From positions 124,001 through 188,000 of the forward strand of contig NZ_VZDO01000009.1 in the NCBI RefSeq assembly GCF_008802405.1: a DNA stretch of 64,000 nucleotides, read 5' to 3'. Position 1 is the stretch's first letter. Each line of letters opens with the position of its first letter. Under the pieces are notes generated by a model. The model was not told the origin of the DNA, did no database searches, and worked only from the letters and a program-made list of their open reading frames with translations. Origin of the DNA: Plantimonas leprariae (GTDB taxonomy: Bacteria; Pseudomonadota; Alphaproteobacteria; Rhizobiales; Rhizobiaceae). Of this stretch, positions 16,898-25,358 are shown piece by piece. The translations under genes and the position numbers were made by a program.

Positions 16898-18250
16898 ATG
16901 CAGAACGATGCTGGCGGCTGGCTGTCGCGGTCGCGAACCGTGGCGAGGCCGGGCTTCAACCGGTGGATGGTGCCGCCGGCGGCGCTGTGCGTCCATCTCT
17001 GCATCGGCCAGGCCTATGCCTTCTCGGTGTTCAACAAGCCGATGTCGCTCCTGATCGGCGGCGCCGAGCCGGCGCCCGGCGACTGGTCGATCCCCTCGCT
17101 CGGCTGGATCTTCTCGATCGCGATCGTGTTCCTCGGGCTCGCCGCCGCCTTCGGCGGGGCCTGGGTGGAGAAGGTCGGCCCGCGCCGGACCATGGCGACG
17201 GCCGCGGCCCTCTTCGGCGGCGGCTTCCTGGTCGCAGCGCTCGGCGTCCACCTGCACCAGCTCTGGATCGTCTATCTCGGCTACGGCGTCCTCGGCGGCT
17301 GCGGCCTGGGCCTCGGCTACATCTCGCCGGTGAAGACGCTGATGACCTGGTTCCCGGACCGGCCGGGCATGGCGACGGGCCTCGCGATCATGGGTTTCGG
17401 CGGCGGCGCCTTCATCGCCTCGCCGCTGTCGGTCTGGCTGATGGGGCAGGTCGGCGTCGCCGGCGCCTTCCTCGCGCTCGGCATCGTCTACTTCGTCTAC
17501 ATGATGGTCGGCGCGACGATCGTGCGCGTGCCGCCGGAGGGTTGGAGGCCGGCCGGCTGGACCACGCCCGTCCGCTCCACCGCCTCGATCACCACCGCGA
17601 ACGTCCATGTCGACGAGGCGATCAAGACCCGGCAGTTCTGGCTGCTCTGGGGCGTCCTCTGCCTCAACGTCACCGCCGGTATCGGCGTCCTCGGCCAGGC
17701 CTCGCTGATGATCCAGGAGATGTTTCCCGGCACGATCACGCCGGCCGCGGCGGCGGGCTTCGTCGGGCTCCTCAGCCTGTTCAACATGGCGGGCCGGTTC
17801 TTCTGGGCCTCGACCTCCGACTATATCGGTCGGCGCGCCACCTACATGATCTTCTTCGCGCTCGGCCTCGCGCTCTACGCCTTCGTGCCGACCGCCGGTC
17901 GGATGGGCTCGGTGGCGCTGTTCATCGCCGCCTATGCGGTGATCCTGTCGATGTACGGCGGCGGCTTCGCGACGATCCCCGCCTATCTGCGCGACGTGTT
18001 CGGCGTGAAATATGTCGGCGCGATCCACGGCCGGCTGCTCACCGCCTGGTCGGTGGCGGGCGTCGCGGGACCGGTGCTCGTCAACTACATCCGGCAGTAC
18101 CAGATCGATTCGGGCGTCGCGAAGGCGGACGCCTACACCGTCACCATGTACATTATGGCGGCGCTGCTGGCGGTCGGTCTCGTCCTGAATCTCATGATGC
18201 GGCCGGTGAGCGAACGCCACCACATGGCCGCCGACCCGCAGCCCGCCTGA
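16898..18250 (+). CDS. OFA-family MFS transporter (oxalate/formate antiporter-like)
   Basis: The 450-aa protein has twelve predicted helices. NRWMVPPAALCVHLCIGQAYAFSVF at the start, GLGYISPVKTLMTWFPDRPGMATGL in helix 4-5 and FWASTSDYIGRRATYM between helices 8 and 9 are typical of the OFA group of the major facilitator superfamily. Members exchange oxalate/formate or carry other small carboxylates; the substrate here is unproved. The ATG at 16898 has a GGGGAGGA upstream. It is followed by two very small membrane-protein genes, an arrangement seen with OFA carriers. Confidence 0.87.
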   Translation: MQNDAGGWLSRSRTVARPGFNRWMVPPAALCVHLCIGQAYAFSVFNKPMSLLIGGAEPAPGDWSIPSLGWIFSIAIVFLGLAAAFGGAWVEKVGPRRTMATAAALFGGGFLVAALGVHLHQLWIVYLGYGVLGGCGLGLGYISPVKTLMTWFPDRPGMATGLAIMGFGGGAFIASPLSVWLMGQVGVAGAFLALGIVYFVYMMVGATIVRVPPEGWRPAGWTTPVRSTASITTANVHVDEAIKTRQFWLLWGVLCLNVTAGIGVLGQASLMIQEMFPGTITPAAAAGFVGLLSLFNMAGRFFWASTSDYIGRRATYMIFFALGLALYAFVPTAGRMGSVALFIAAYAVILSMYGGGFATIPAYLRDVFGVKYVGAIHGRLLTAWSVAGVAGPVLVNYIRQYQIDSGVAKADAYTVTMYIMAALLAVGLVLNLMMRPVSERHHMAADPQPA

Positions 18251-18260
18251 GGAGCGCCCG

Positions 18261-18383
18261 ATGCCCGAACAAGCCACCTCCTCCAGCCCTCTGAAGCTGG
18301 CCCTCGCCTGGGCCTTCGTCGGGCTTCCGCTGCTCTGGGGCGTCGTGATGACGCTGAAGAGCGCGCTGCCGCTGTTCGCCTGA
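18261..18383 (+). CDS. 40-aa single-helix protein accompanying the MFS transporter
   Basis: ATG 18261 to TGA 18381-18383 encodes a 40-residue protein with a polar start (MPEQATSSSPLKLA) and one hydrophobic helix (WAFVGLPLLWGVVMTLKSALPLF). GGAGCG lies just upstream and the start is 10 bp after the transporter stop, so co-translation is likely. Tiny one-helix proteins of this type occur right after OFA-family transporter genes and are annotated as small MFS-associated subunits. That pairing is the basis for the call; the role is unknown. Confidence 0.72.
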   Translation: MPEQATSSSPLKLALAWAFVGLPLLWGVVMTLKSALPLFA

Positions 18384-18384
18384 G

Positions 18385-18585
18385 ATGATCAGGACCAGCG
18401 AGCGCGACGCCGCCTTCTTCCGCCCGCTCTGGCGGCGCGTCGCAGTGGTGGCGATCCTCGCCGTCTGGACGGGCGTCGAGCTCGTCTACGGCGACCGGAC
18501 CTGGGCGATCATCACCGGCGCGATCCTCGCCTATTCGCTCTGGGCGTTCTTCCTCAACTTCCCGCCGGAGAAGGCGGAGAAGTAG
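18385..18585 (+). CDS. 66-aa two-helix membrane protein (DUF3329-like)
   Basis: The product has a charged start (MIRTSERDAAFFRPLWRRV), one helix (AVVAILAVWTGVELVYG), a short turn (DRTW) and a second helix (AIITGAILAYSLWAFFL), ending in PPEKAEK. It begins 1 bp after the previous stop, so the transporter and two small proteins form one unit. It resembles the DUF3329 type of short inner-membrane proteins. A helper of the carrier is likely from context only. Confidence 0.7.
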   Translation: MIRTSERDAAFFRPLWRRVAVVAILAVWTGVELVYGDRTWAIITGAILAYSLWAFFLNFPPEKAEK

Positions 18586-18587
18586 GA

Positions 18588-19604
18588 TCAGCTCCGGTCG
18601 GAGACGCCGGCCGTCTCGAAGGTCGCCATGCCGGAATGGCAAGCGACCGCCGCCTTGACGATGCCGGCGGCGAGCGCCGCGCCGGTGCCCTCGCCGAGCC
18701 GCATGCCGAGCGCGAGCAGCGGCACCTTCCCCATCGCCTGCAGCGCCCGCATGTGGCCGGGCTCGGCCGAGACGTGCCCGAACAGGCAGTGGTCGAGCGA
18801 CGTCGGGTCGAGCTTCCAGAGAACCGCGGCGGCGGCGGTCGCGACGTAGCCGTCGACGATGACGGGCACGCGCTGGAGGCGAGCGGCGAGGATCGCGCCG
18901 GCCATCGCGGCGAGTTCGCGGCCGCCGAGCCGGCGCAGCGCCTCCAAGGGGTCGCCGAGATGGTCGCGGTGAAGCGCGAGCGCCCGGTCCACCACGGCAG
19001 CCTTCAGCGCGAGGCCGGCCGCATCGACGCCGGTGCCGGCCCCCACCCAGTCCGCGCCCGTGCCGCCGAAGATCGCGGCGCAGAGCGCGGCGGCGATCGT
19101 GGTGTTGGCGATACCCATCTCGCCGAGGCACAGGAGGTCCGGCTCGCCGACCAGCGATTCCATGCCGAAGGCGACCGTCGCGGCGCATTCCTTCTCGTCC
19201 ATCGCGGCCTGGGTGGAAATGTCGCCGGTCGGAACGTCGAGGCCGAGTTCGAAGACCTTCAGGCCAAGATCGTAGGCCGCGCAAATCTGGTTGATCGCGG
19301 CGCCCCCAGCGGCGAAGTTCGCCACCATCTGCGCCGTCACCTCCGCCGGAAAGGCCGAGACGCCCTGGCGCGCCACGCCGTGGTTGCCGGCGAAGACCGC
19401 GACGACGGGCCGCGTGACGGCCGGCGCGCGGCCTTGCCAGGCGGCCAGCCATTCGGCGATCTCCTCCAGCCGCCCAAGCGAGCCGGAGGGCTTCGTCAGC
19501 CGCTCCTGCCGATGCCGCGCCTCGTGGCGGGCGCCGGTGTCCGGACCCGGCATCTGCCGGACGAGAGCGCGGATGTCGTCGAAGGGCAGGCCGGTGGTGG
19601 ACAT
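18588..19604 (-). CDS. cobT: Nicotinate-nucleotide-dimethylbenzimidazole phosphoribosyltransferase
   Basis: The 338-aa enzyme makes alpha-ribazole phosphate, the lower-ligand precursor of cobalamin. It shows LTKPSGSLGRLEEIAEWLA near the N-terminus, FAGNHGVARQGVSAFPAEVT, LGEMGIANTTIAAALCAAI and GMRLGEGTGAALAAGIVKAA with the catalytic Glu. Length is close to the usual 340-350 residues. It is divergent from cobS over 75 bp and ends 3 bp from the small membrane gene on the other strand. This is the E. coli-style name (cobU in Pseudomonas denitrificans nomenclature). Confidence 0.94.
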   Translation of the reverse strand: MSTTGLPFDDIRALVRQMPGPDTGARHEARHRQERLTKPSGSLGRLEEIAEWLAAWQGRAPAVTRPVVAVFAGNHGVARQGVSAFPAEVTAQMVANFAAGGAAINQICAAYDLGLKVFELGLDVPTGDISTQAAMDEKECAATVAFGMESLVGEPDLLCLGEMGIANTTIAAALCAAIFGGTGADWVGAGTGVDAAGLALKAAVVDRALALHRDHLGDPLEALRRLGGRELAAMAGAILAARLQRVPVIVDGYVATAAAAVLWKLDPTSLDHCLFGHVSAEPGHMRALQAMGKVPLLALGMRLGEGTGAALAAGIVKAAVACHSGMATFETAGVSDRS

Positions 19605-19679
19605 GGGGATCAGCTTTCTTCCGGGCGGTTGCCGGAGGCTGTAAGGGAGGAGCCGCCCGAGGCCAAGGCGGTCCCCTCC

Positions 19680-20459
19680 ATGCGCGAAGCCTTCCACGCC
19701 GTTTTGCGCGTGATCTCCTTCCTGACGCGAATTCCGGTGCCGTCGACGGCTTTCGCCGGCGAGCGCCTGCTTGGGCGCGACGCCTGGGCCTTTCCGGTCG
19801 CTGGGCTCGCCGCCGCGTTGCCGGCGGCCGGTGCTCTCCTGCTCGGCAATCTTCTCGACCTGTCTGTGCCGACGAGCGCCATCGGCGCGACGGTCGTGCT
19901 CGTCCTCGTCACCGGCGCGCTGCACGAGGATGGGCTCGCCGACGTGGCGGACGGGCTCGGCGGCCACCACGGACGCGAACGCGCGCTGGAGATCATGAAG
20001 GACAGCCGCATCGGCGCTTACGGCGCGCTGGCCCTAATCCTGTCGCTGTTCCTGCGCATCTCGCTGCTCGCCGATCTGGCGGCGGGTGTCGACCGGCTGG
20101 CGGCGCTGCTCCTCGTCCTCGCGGCGGCGGCGAGCCGGGGCGCGATGGCGTGGCTCTGGTCGAGCCTGCCGTTGGCGAAGGCGAGCGGCATCGCGGCCGC
20201 GGCGGGCGCGCCCTCGGGGCGGATGGGCCTTGCCGCGGCGGCGCTCGGAGCGGCGATCCTCGCCCTGCCGATGATCGCGCTCGGCAACGTCGCGGCGGCG
20301 TTCCTGCCGCTCGCCTTCGCGGGCTTCGCGACCTTGCTGTTCCGCCGCTTCCTGCGGCGGCGGCTCGGCGGCGTCACCGGCGACTGCCTCGGCGCGGCGC
20401 AGCAGCTCGCCGAGATCGCGATCCTCCTTGGCTTCGCGCTGGCGTTCAAAGGAAGCTGA
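19680..20459 (+). CDS. cobS: Adenosylcobinamide-GDP ribazoletransferase (cobalamin synthase)
   Basis: The 259-aa membrane protein joins alpha-ribazole to adenosylcobinamide-GDP, the last step of cobalamin assembly. It begins AFHAVLRVISFLTRIPVP, typical of the family. It carries the metal-binding GALHEDGLADVADGLGGHHG and ALEIMKDSRIGAYGALAL, then several hydrophobic helices and GVTGDCLGAAQQLAEI near the end. The ATG at 19680 is the first plausible start after cobT's divergent promoter. Its 3' end overlaps cobD by 14 bp, tail to tail. It corresponds to cobV in the Pseudomonas naming. Confidence 0.94.
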   Translation: MREAFHAVLRVISFLTRIPVPSTAFAGERLLGRDAWAFPVAGLAAALPAAGALLLGNLLDLSVPTSAIGATVVLVLVTGALHEDGLADVADGLGGHHGRERALEIMKDSRIGAYGALALILSLFLRISLLADLAAGVDRLAALLLVLAAAASRGAMAWLWSSLPLAKASGIAAAAGAPSGRMGLAAAALGAAILALPMIALGNVAAAFLPLAFAGFATLLFRRFLRRRLGGVTGDCLGAAQQLAEIAILLGFALAFKGS

Positions 20460-21417
20460 GGACGAGCAGGAGGAGCAGGATCGCAACGAGAAGGTCCGAA
20501 AGTCGGCGCAGCAGCCGGACCGAGTCGGTGACGTCGTCGACGGTCGCCTCCCGCCGGCCGTCGGCGTTGAGCGCAGGCGCGTCGACTTCCAGCTCGCCGT
20601 AGCGGCGCGGGCCGCCGAGCGACAGGCCGAGCGCGCCGGCCACCGCGCTTTCCGGCCAACCGGCGTTCGGCGAGCGGTGCAGCCGTGCGTCGCGCCAGGC
20701 GACGGCGAGCGCGGCCCCGGCGCTGCCGTCCACCAGCGGCGCGACGGCGGCGAACATCAGCGCCGTCAGCCGGGCGGGAATGAAGTTTGCGACGTCGTCG
20801 AGCCGCGCCGCCGCCCAGCCGAAGGCGCGGTGGCGTTCCGTCAGGTGGCCGATCATCGAATCGGCGGTGTTGAGCAGCTTGTAGGCGAGAAGGCCGGGCA
20901 GGCCGAAGACGAGGTAGAACAGCCACGGCGCGACGACGCCGTCGGAGGCGTTCTCGGCAAGGCTCTCGATCGCCGCGCGGCAGATGGCAGGCTCGTCGAG
21001 CTGGTCCGGGTCGCGCCCGACGATGCGGGCGACCGCGCGCCGTCCCCCCTCCACCCCGTCCCCGGCCAGCGCCCGCGCCACGGCGCGCACATGGTCGGCG
21101 AGGCTCTTCTGCGCGAGGAGGATCGCGACGAGCACGGCTTCCACCGCGACACCGAGCGGGCCGACCAGCAGAAGCAGGAGGTGCAGGTCGTAGCCGACGA
21201 GCACCGCGACCGCGAGAAGACCGAGGATCGCCAGCGTGCCGCGGAAGCGCCGCGTCGCGGCGGACTGGCGGTGGTCGTTCCACTTGCGGTCGGCCCAGTC
21301 GATCGCGCGGCCGAGCAGCGCCACCGGATGCGGCACGCGCCGCCACAGCCAGTCCGGGTCGCCGACGAGCCGGTCGAGAAGCGTCGCGACGAGCAGCGTG
21401 AACAGGTGGACGATCAT
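20446..21417 (-). CDS. cobD: Adenosylcobinamide-phosphate synthase (CobD/CbiB)
   Basis: The 323-aa inner-membrane protein attaches aminopropanol or its phosphate to adenosylcobyric acid. Visible signatures are DRLVGDPDWLWRRVPHPVALLG at the N-terminus, CRAAIESLAENASDGVVAPW in the middle, LLNTADSMIGHLTERHRAFGW and the Asn/Pro-rich NAGWPESAVAGAL. Its ATG overlaps the stop of cobB by 4 bp, so the two genes are translationally coupled. The gene ends tail-to-tail with cobS. Here cobD is the CbiB-type synthase, not the Salmonella threonine-phosphate decarboxylase of the same name. Confidence 0.93.
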   Translation of the reverse strand: MIVHLFTLLVATLLDRLVGDPDWLWRRVPHPVALLGRAIDWADRKWNDHRQSAATRRFRGTLAILGLLAVAVLVGYDLHLLLLLVGPLGVAVEAVLVAILLAQKSLADHVRAVARALAGDGVEGGRRAVARIVGRDPDQLDEPAICRAAIESLAENASDGVVAPWLFYLVFGLPGLLAYKLLNTADSMIGHLTERHRAFGWAAARLDDVANFIPARLTALMFAAVAPLVDGSAGAALAVAWRDARLHRSPNAGWPESAVAGALGLSLGGPRRYGELEVDAPALNADGRREATVDDVTDSVRLLRRLSDLLVAILLLLLVLSFL

Positions 21418-22703
21418 GCGAGCCGGTCGATCACATGCGCGAAGGAACCGCAAACGCGGCCGCGCCTGAGGCCGACCGAGCCGAGGTCGGTGCCGAGCGC
21501 GTCGCTCGCCGCGAAGAGGCGGTCGGCGGAACCTTCGTGGAGGATCGTCGCGTAGTGGAATTCGTGCGCCGTCAGGGCCGTCGCCCATGGCGCGCCGACG
21601 AGGGGCACGAGGCGGCGGTAGCCGAGATGGCGCTTCCGCTGCCGGAAGCTGGTGGCGAGCGGCAGCAAGCCGAGCATGGCGTGGGTTTCACCGGCGGCAT
21701 CCTCCAGCCCTTCCCCCAGCACCATGTAGCCGCCGCACTCGCCGTAGATCGCGGCGCCTCGTGCCGATAGGTCGAGCATGCCGGCCTTGAAGCGGGCGGC
21801 GGCGGCGAGCGGTCCGGCATGGAGTTCGGGATAGCCGCCGGGCAGGAACACCGCGTCGGCCTCCGGATCGGGAGCCTCGTCGGCGAGCGGCGAGAAGAAG
21901 GCGAGCGCCGCGCCGGCCGCGCGCCAGCCTTCCAACATGTGCGGATAGGCGAAGGCGAAGGCGGCGTCGCGCGCCACCGCGATGCGGTTGCCCAATGGTT
22001 CGAGCCGGGGCGCGGTGACGGCCGGGAACGTCGCGCTCGCCAGCCCGGCGAAGGCGTCGAGGTCGGTGCCCGCCTCGATCCAGTCGGCGGCGCGCTCGAT
22101 GAGGCCTTCGAGGTCGGGATGCTCGCCGGCCTGGACGAGGCCGAGATGGCGCGACGAGAGGGCAAGGTCGGGCCGCGCCGGCAGCGCGCCGAGGACGGGG
22201 ATGTCGAGGGAAAGGAGCGCATCGCGCAGAAGCGCCTCGTGGCGCGGCGAACCGACGCGGTTGAGGACAAGGCCGGCGAGCGCGAGCCCCAGCCGATGGT
22301 CGCGGAAGCCGCGGACGAGCGCCGCGACCGAATGCGACTGCCGCGCGCAGTCAACGACGAGCACGATGCGAAGCTCAAGCAGTTCGGCGAGGTCGGCGGC
22401 GGAGCCAGTGCCGTCCGCCGCGCCGTCGAAGAGGCCCATCATGCCTTCCACGACGAGGAGCTGGGCGTCTCGGACGGCATCGGCGGCCAACGCCCGGAGG
22501 AGGTCCGGCCGCATCGCCCAAGGGTCGAGGTTGCGGCATTCGCGGCCGCCGGCGGCATGGTGGTAGGCCGGGTCGATGTAATCGGGGCCGGCCTTCGCCG
22601 ATGCGACCCGATGACCCGCGCGGCGGAGCGCCCGAAGGAGGCCGAGCGTCACCGTGGTCTTGCCGGCGCCGGACTGCGGCGCGGCGATCAGGAGGCCGGG
22701 CAT
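21414..22703 (-). CDS. cobB: Cobyrinate/hydrogenobyrinate a,c-diamide synthase
   Basis: The 429-aa protein has an N-terminal ATP-binding domain (LLIAAPQSGAGKTTVTLGLL; VEGMMGLFDGAADGTGS) and a C-terminal class I glutaminase with IYGECGGYMVLGEGLED (nucleophile Cys) and LTAHEFHYATI (catalytic His). It amidates the a and c side chains using glutamine and ATP. In the cobalt-late route the substrate is hydrogenobyrinate; in the cobalt-early route it is cobyrinate (then called CbiA). The sequence alone does not decide which. It heads a cobB-cobD unit and is divergent from cbiD over 58 bp. Confidence 0.93.
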   Translation of the reverse strand: MPGLLIAAPQSGAGKTTVTLGLLRALRRAGHRVASAKAGPDYIDPAYHHAAGGRECRNLDPWAMRPDLLRALAADAVRDAQLLVVEGMMGLFDGAADGTGSAADLAELLELRIVLVVDCARQSHSVAALVRGFRDHRLGLALAGLVLNRVGSPRHEALLRDALLSLDIPVLGALPARPDLALSSRHLGLVQAGEHPDLEGLIERAADWIEAGTDLDAFAGLASATFPAVTAPRLEPLGNRIAVARDAAFAFAYPHMLEGWRAAGAALAFFSPLADEAPDPEADAVFLPGGYPELHAGPLAAAARFKAGMLDLSARGAAIYGECGGYMVLGEGLEDAAGETHAMLGLLPLATSFRQRKRHLGYRRLVPLVGAPWATALTAHEFHYATILHEGSADRLFAASDALGTDLGSVGLRRGRVCGSFAHVIDRLA

Positions 22704-22717
22704 GACGGGATCGAATG

Positions 22718-22727
22718 CAAGCGCTTG
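22718..22727. promoter_or_regulatory. CAAGCGCTTG palindrome in cobB/cbiD divergent promoter gap
   Basis: A perfect 10-bp palindrome lies in the 58-bp gap that must contain both promoters. The same decamer occurs at 6111-6120. Binding by a regulator is a guess; it may be chance in GC-rich DNA. Confidence 0.3.
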
Positions 22728-22761
22728 AATTCCTTTCCAAGCGAATGCCTATAGGCGGCAC

Positions 22762-23877
22762 ATGCAATTCGATCCAGCCGACGGACCGCCGAAGGATGGC
22801 CGGCCGCTGAAGCGCGGCTGGACCACCGGCGCCTGCGCCACCGCCGCCGCAAAGGCCGCGCTGACCGCGCTGCTGACGGGCGAATTCCCGGACCCGGTCG
22901 AGATCCGCCTGCCGAAGGGCGAGACGCCGGCCTTTCCGCTGGCGCGGCAGCGGCTGAGCGGCGGCGAAGCGACGGCGGCGATCATCAAGGATGCCGGCGA
23001 CGATCCGGACGTGACGCATCTCGCCGAAGTCGCCGCGACGGTGCGCCTCCTGCCGCCGGGGTCGGGCGTCGTGTTCCGCGCTGGCGAGGGCGTCGGCACG
23101 GTGACGCTGCCGGGCCTGCCGATCCCGCCGGGCGAGCCCGCGATCAACCCGGTGCCGCGCCGGATGATGGGCGCGGTCGCGGCGGAGGTCTGCGGGCGTC
23201 ACGGCCGGGCGGCGGATGTCGAGATCACGGTCGGCGTCGCCAACGGCGCGGACCTCGCGCGCCACACCTGGAACGGCCGGCTCGGCATCGTCGGCGGCCT
23301 GTCGATCCTCGGCACGACGGGGATCGTCCACCCGTTCTCCTGCTCGGCCTGGATCCATTCGATCCATCGCGGCGTCGACGTCGCGCGCGCCGCCGGCCTC
23401 CATCACGTCGTCGGCTCGACCGGGTCCAGCAGCGAGGATGCGGCGCGCCGGCTCTATCCGGCTTTGGGCGAGGTCGCCTTCCTCGACATGGGCGATTTCG
23501 CCGGCGGTTTGCTGAAATACCTCCGCGTTCACCCCATCCCGCGGCTCACCATCGCCGGCGGCTTTGCCAAGCTGGCGAAGCTCGGGGCAGGGTCGATGGA
23601 CCTCCATTCCGGCCGGAGCCAGGTCGACTTCGCGTTCCTTCACGGGCTAGCCCGGCGGATCGACCCGGCCGCCGCGCGGCGGCTGGAGCCGGCGATCCGA
23701 GAGGCCGTCACGGCGAAGGCGGTGCTGGACATGGCGAAGGCGGAAGGGCTCGACCTCGGGGCTGCGGTGGCGGCGGCGGCGCTGGATACGGTGCGCGAGG
23801 TGCTGCGCGGCGCGCCCGTCGCGGCCGAGGTGATCGCGGTGGACCGGACCGGCGCGGTGATCGGCCGTGCCGGCTGA
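22762..23877 (+). CDS. cbiD: Cobalt-precorrin-5B (C1)-methyltransferase
   Basis: The 371-aa enzyme starts with LKRGWTTGACATAAAKAALTALL, the CbiD hallmark, then contains EPAINPVPRRMM, GLSILGTTGIVHPFSCSAW and AGGFAKLAKLGAGSMDLHSGRSQVD. CbiD methylates C1 of the corrin ring in the cobalt-early pathway. Many alphaproteobacteria use it instead of CobF. Its presence next to aerobic-type genes is one of the reasons to regard this pathway as mixed. The stop overlaps the cobK start by 11 bp. Confidence 0.94.
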   Translation: MQFDPADGPPKDGRPLKRGWTTGACATAAAKAALTALLTGEFPDPVEIRLPKGETPAFPLARQRLSGGEATAAIIKDAGDDPDVTHLAEVAATVRLLPPGSGVVFRAGEGVGTVTLPGLPIPPGEPAINPVPRRMMGAVAAEVCGRHGRAADVEITVGVANGADLARHTWNGRLGIVGGLSILGTTGIVHPFSCSAWIHSIHRGVDVARAAGLHHVVGSTGSSSEDAARRLYPALGEVAFLDMGDFAGGLLKYLRVHPIPRLTIAGGFAKLAKLGAGSMDLHSGRSQVDFAFLHGLARRIDPAAARRLEPAIREAVTAKAVLDMAKAEGLDLGAAVAAAALDTVREVLRGAPVAAEVIAVDRTGAVIGRAG

Positions 23878-24610
23878 GACCGTCCTGATCCTCGGCGGCA
23901 CGGCGGAGGCGAACGCGCTGGCGAAGCGGCTCGCCGACGAGCGGCCGGCGACGCGGACGATCCTGTCGCTGGCGGGGCGAACGAAGGACCCGGTCTTGGC
24001 CGCGGCGGAAACGCGGATCGGCGGTTTCGGCGGCGTGGCGGGTCTCGCCGCCTTCATGGCATCCGAAGGCGTGACGCGGCTCGTCGACGCGACGCATCCG
24101 TTCGCCGTCGGCATCTCGCGCGGCGCGACAGCGGCGGCACGGCTCGCCGGAACCCCGAGGCTCGCGCTCGTGCGGCCGGCCTGGGAACCGATGCCGAGCG
24201 ATCGCTGGATCGACGCGGATTGCCTGCGCGGCGCAGCAAGCGCTTTGCCGGCAAAGTGCCGCGCCTTCCTCGCGCTCGGCCGCCAACATCTGGCACCGTT
24301 CGCCCGGCGGCTGGACGTCCGTTTCGCGGTGCGGATGGTCGACCCGCCGGCCGATCCCCTACCCTTTCCTGCCGAACTCGTCTTCGGGCTCCCCTCCGCC
24401 GACTGGCGCGAGGAGGCGGCGCTGTTCGAGCGGCTCGAGATCACGCATCTCGTGTCGCGGAACTCCGGCGGCGCGGCGTCCTACCCGAAGATCGAGGCGG
24501 CGCGGCGGCTCGGGTTCCCCGTCGTGATGATCCGGCGGATGGCGGCGCCGGAACTGCCGACCGCCGCGACGGTCGAGGAGGTCATGGCGTGGCTTTCCGC
24601 TTCGGCCTGA
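23867..24610 (+). CDS. cobK: (Cobalt-)precorrin-6A reductase
   Basis: The 247-aa protein begins ETVLILGGTAEANALAKRLAD, the dinucleotide-binding start of CobK/CbiJ. It also has LVDATHPFAVGISRGATAAAR, FLALGRQHLAPFARR and ITHLVSRNSGGAASYPKIEAAR. It reduces the macrocycle of precorrin-6A with NADPH. The GTG at 23867 lies within the end of cbiD, so the pair is co-translated. The gene ends 29 bp inside the convergent cobM. Whether it works on the cobalt-free or cobalt form depends on which branch is used here. Confidence 0.92.
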   Translation: MPAETVLILGGTAEANALAKRLADERPATRTILSLAGRTKDPVLAAAETRIGGFGGVAGLAAFMASEGVTRLVDATHPFAVGISRGATAAARLAGTPRLALVRPAWEPMPSDRWIDADCLRGAASALPAKCRAFLALGRQHLAPFARRLDVRFAVRMVDPPADPLPFPAELVFGLPSADWREEAALFERLEITHLVSRNSGGAASYPKIEAARRLGFPVVMIRRMAAPELPTAATVEEVMAWLSASA

Positions 24611-25358
24611 GAACGTGGACGTGTGCTGCGTCGTAGAGTTTCGAATCGATGAAGTCCGTGGCCGTGAGCGCCCGGCCGACGAGGATCAAGGCGGTGCGGG
24701 TGAGCTTGGCGTCCCGCGCCTTGAGGTGGATGTCCGACAGCGTTCCGTGGATGAACAGCTCGTCCGGCCAGCCGACGCGGGAGGCGACGACGGCGGGACA
24801 GTCCGGCCCGTAGCCGGGAAGCGGCAGCAACTCGCGCTGGATATGCGGGATGTTGCGGACCGACAGGTGGATCGCCAGCGTCGCGCCGCTCTTGCCGAGC
24901 GTCGCCAGTTCCTCGCCCGCCGGCATGGCGGAACTCTGCATCGCGGTGCGGGTGAGGACGACGCTCTGGCAGACTTCCGGCACAGTGAGTTCGAGCTTCA
25001 GCGCCGCCGCCGCGGCCGCGAAGGCCGGCACGCCCGGCGTCACGTCGTAGGGGATGCCGAGCGCATCCAGCCGACGCATCTGCTCGGCCGTCGCGCCATA
25101 GATGGAAGGGTCGCCGGAATGGACGCGGGCGACGTCGAGCCCTGCCTTGTGGGCGGCCTCCATCTCGGCGACGATCTCGTCCAGCGTCATCGGCGCGGTG
25201 TCGAGGACGCGGGCGCCGGCCGGGGCGCTCGCGACGATCTCCGCCGGCACCAGCGAGCCGGCATAGAGGCAGACCGGGCAGCGCTCGATGAGCCGCAGGC
25301 CCCGGAGCGTGATGAGGTCCGGCGCGCCGGGCCCCGCCCCGATGAAATGCACGCTCAC
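24582..25358 (-). CDS. cobM: Precorrin-4 C11-methyltransferase
   Basis: The 258-aa SAM-dependent methyltransferase starts MSVHFIGAGPGAPDLITLRG (GAGPG motif) and shows ARVHSGDPSIYGATAEQM and a later VTPGVPAFAAAAAALKLELTVPE, the standard motifs of tetrapyrrole methylases. TLAIHLSVRNIPHIQRELL is CobM/CbiF-specific. It methylates C11 of precorrin-4. The GTG start overlaps the upstream cbiG/cobJ stop by 4 bp, making it the last gene of the cbiX-led operon. Confidence 0.94.
   Translation of the reverse strand: MSVHFIGAGPGAPDLITLRGLRLIERCPVCLYAGSLVPAEIVASAPAGARVLDTAPMTLDEIVAEMEAAHKAGLDVARVHSGDPSIYGATAEQMRRLDALGIPYDVTPGVPAFAAAAAALKLELTVPEVCQSVVLTRTAMQSSAMPAGEELATLGKSGATLAIHLSVRNIPHIQRELLPLPGYGPDCPAVVASRVGWPDELFIHGTLSDIHLKARDAKLTRTALILVGRALTATDFIDSKLYDAAHVHVLRPKRKATP

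Noticed and set aside
6111-22727. CAAGCGCTTG as a shared regulator site of sthA and the cob genes
   Set aside because: Only two copies were seen. A GC-rich 10-bp palindrome may recur by chance, so no regulon is claimed.
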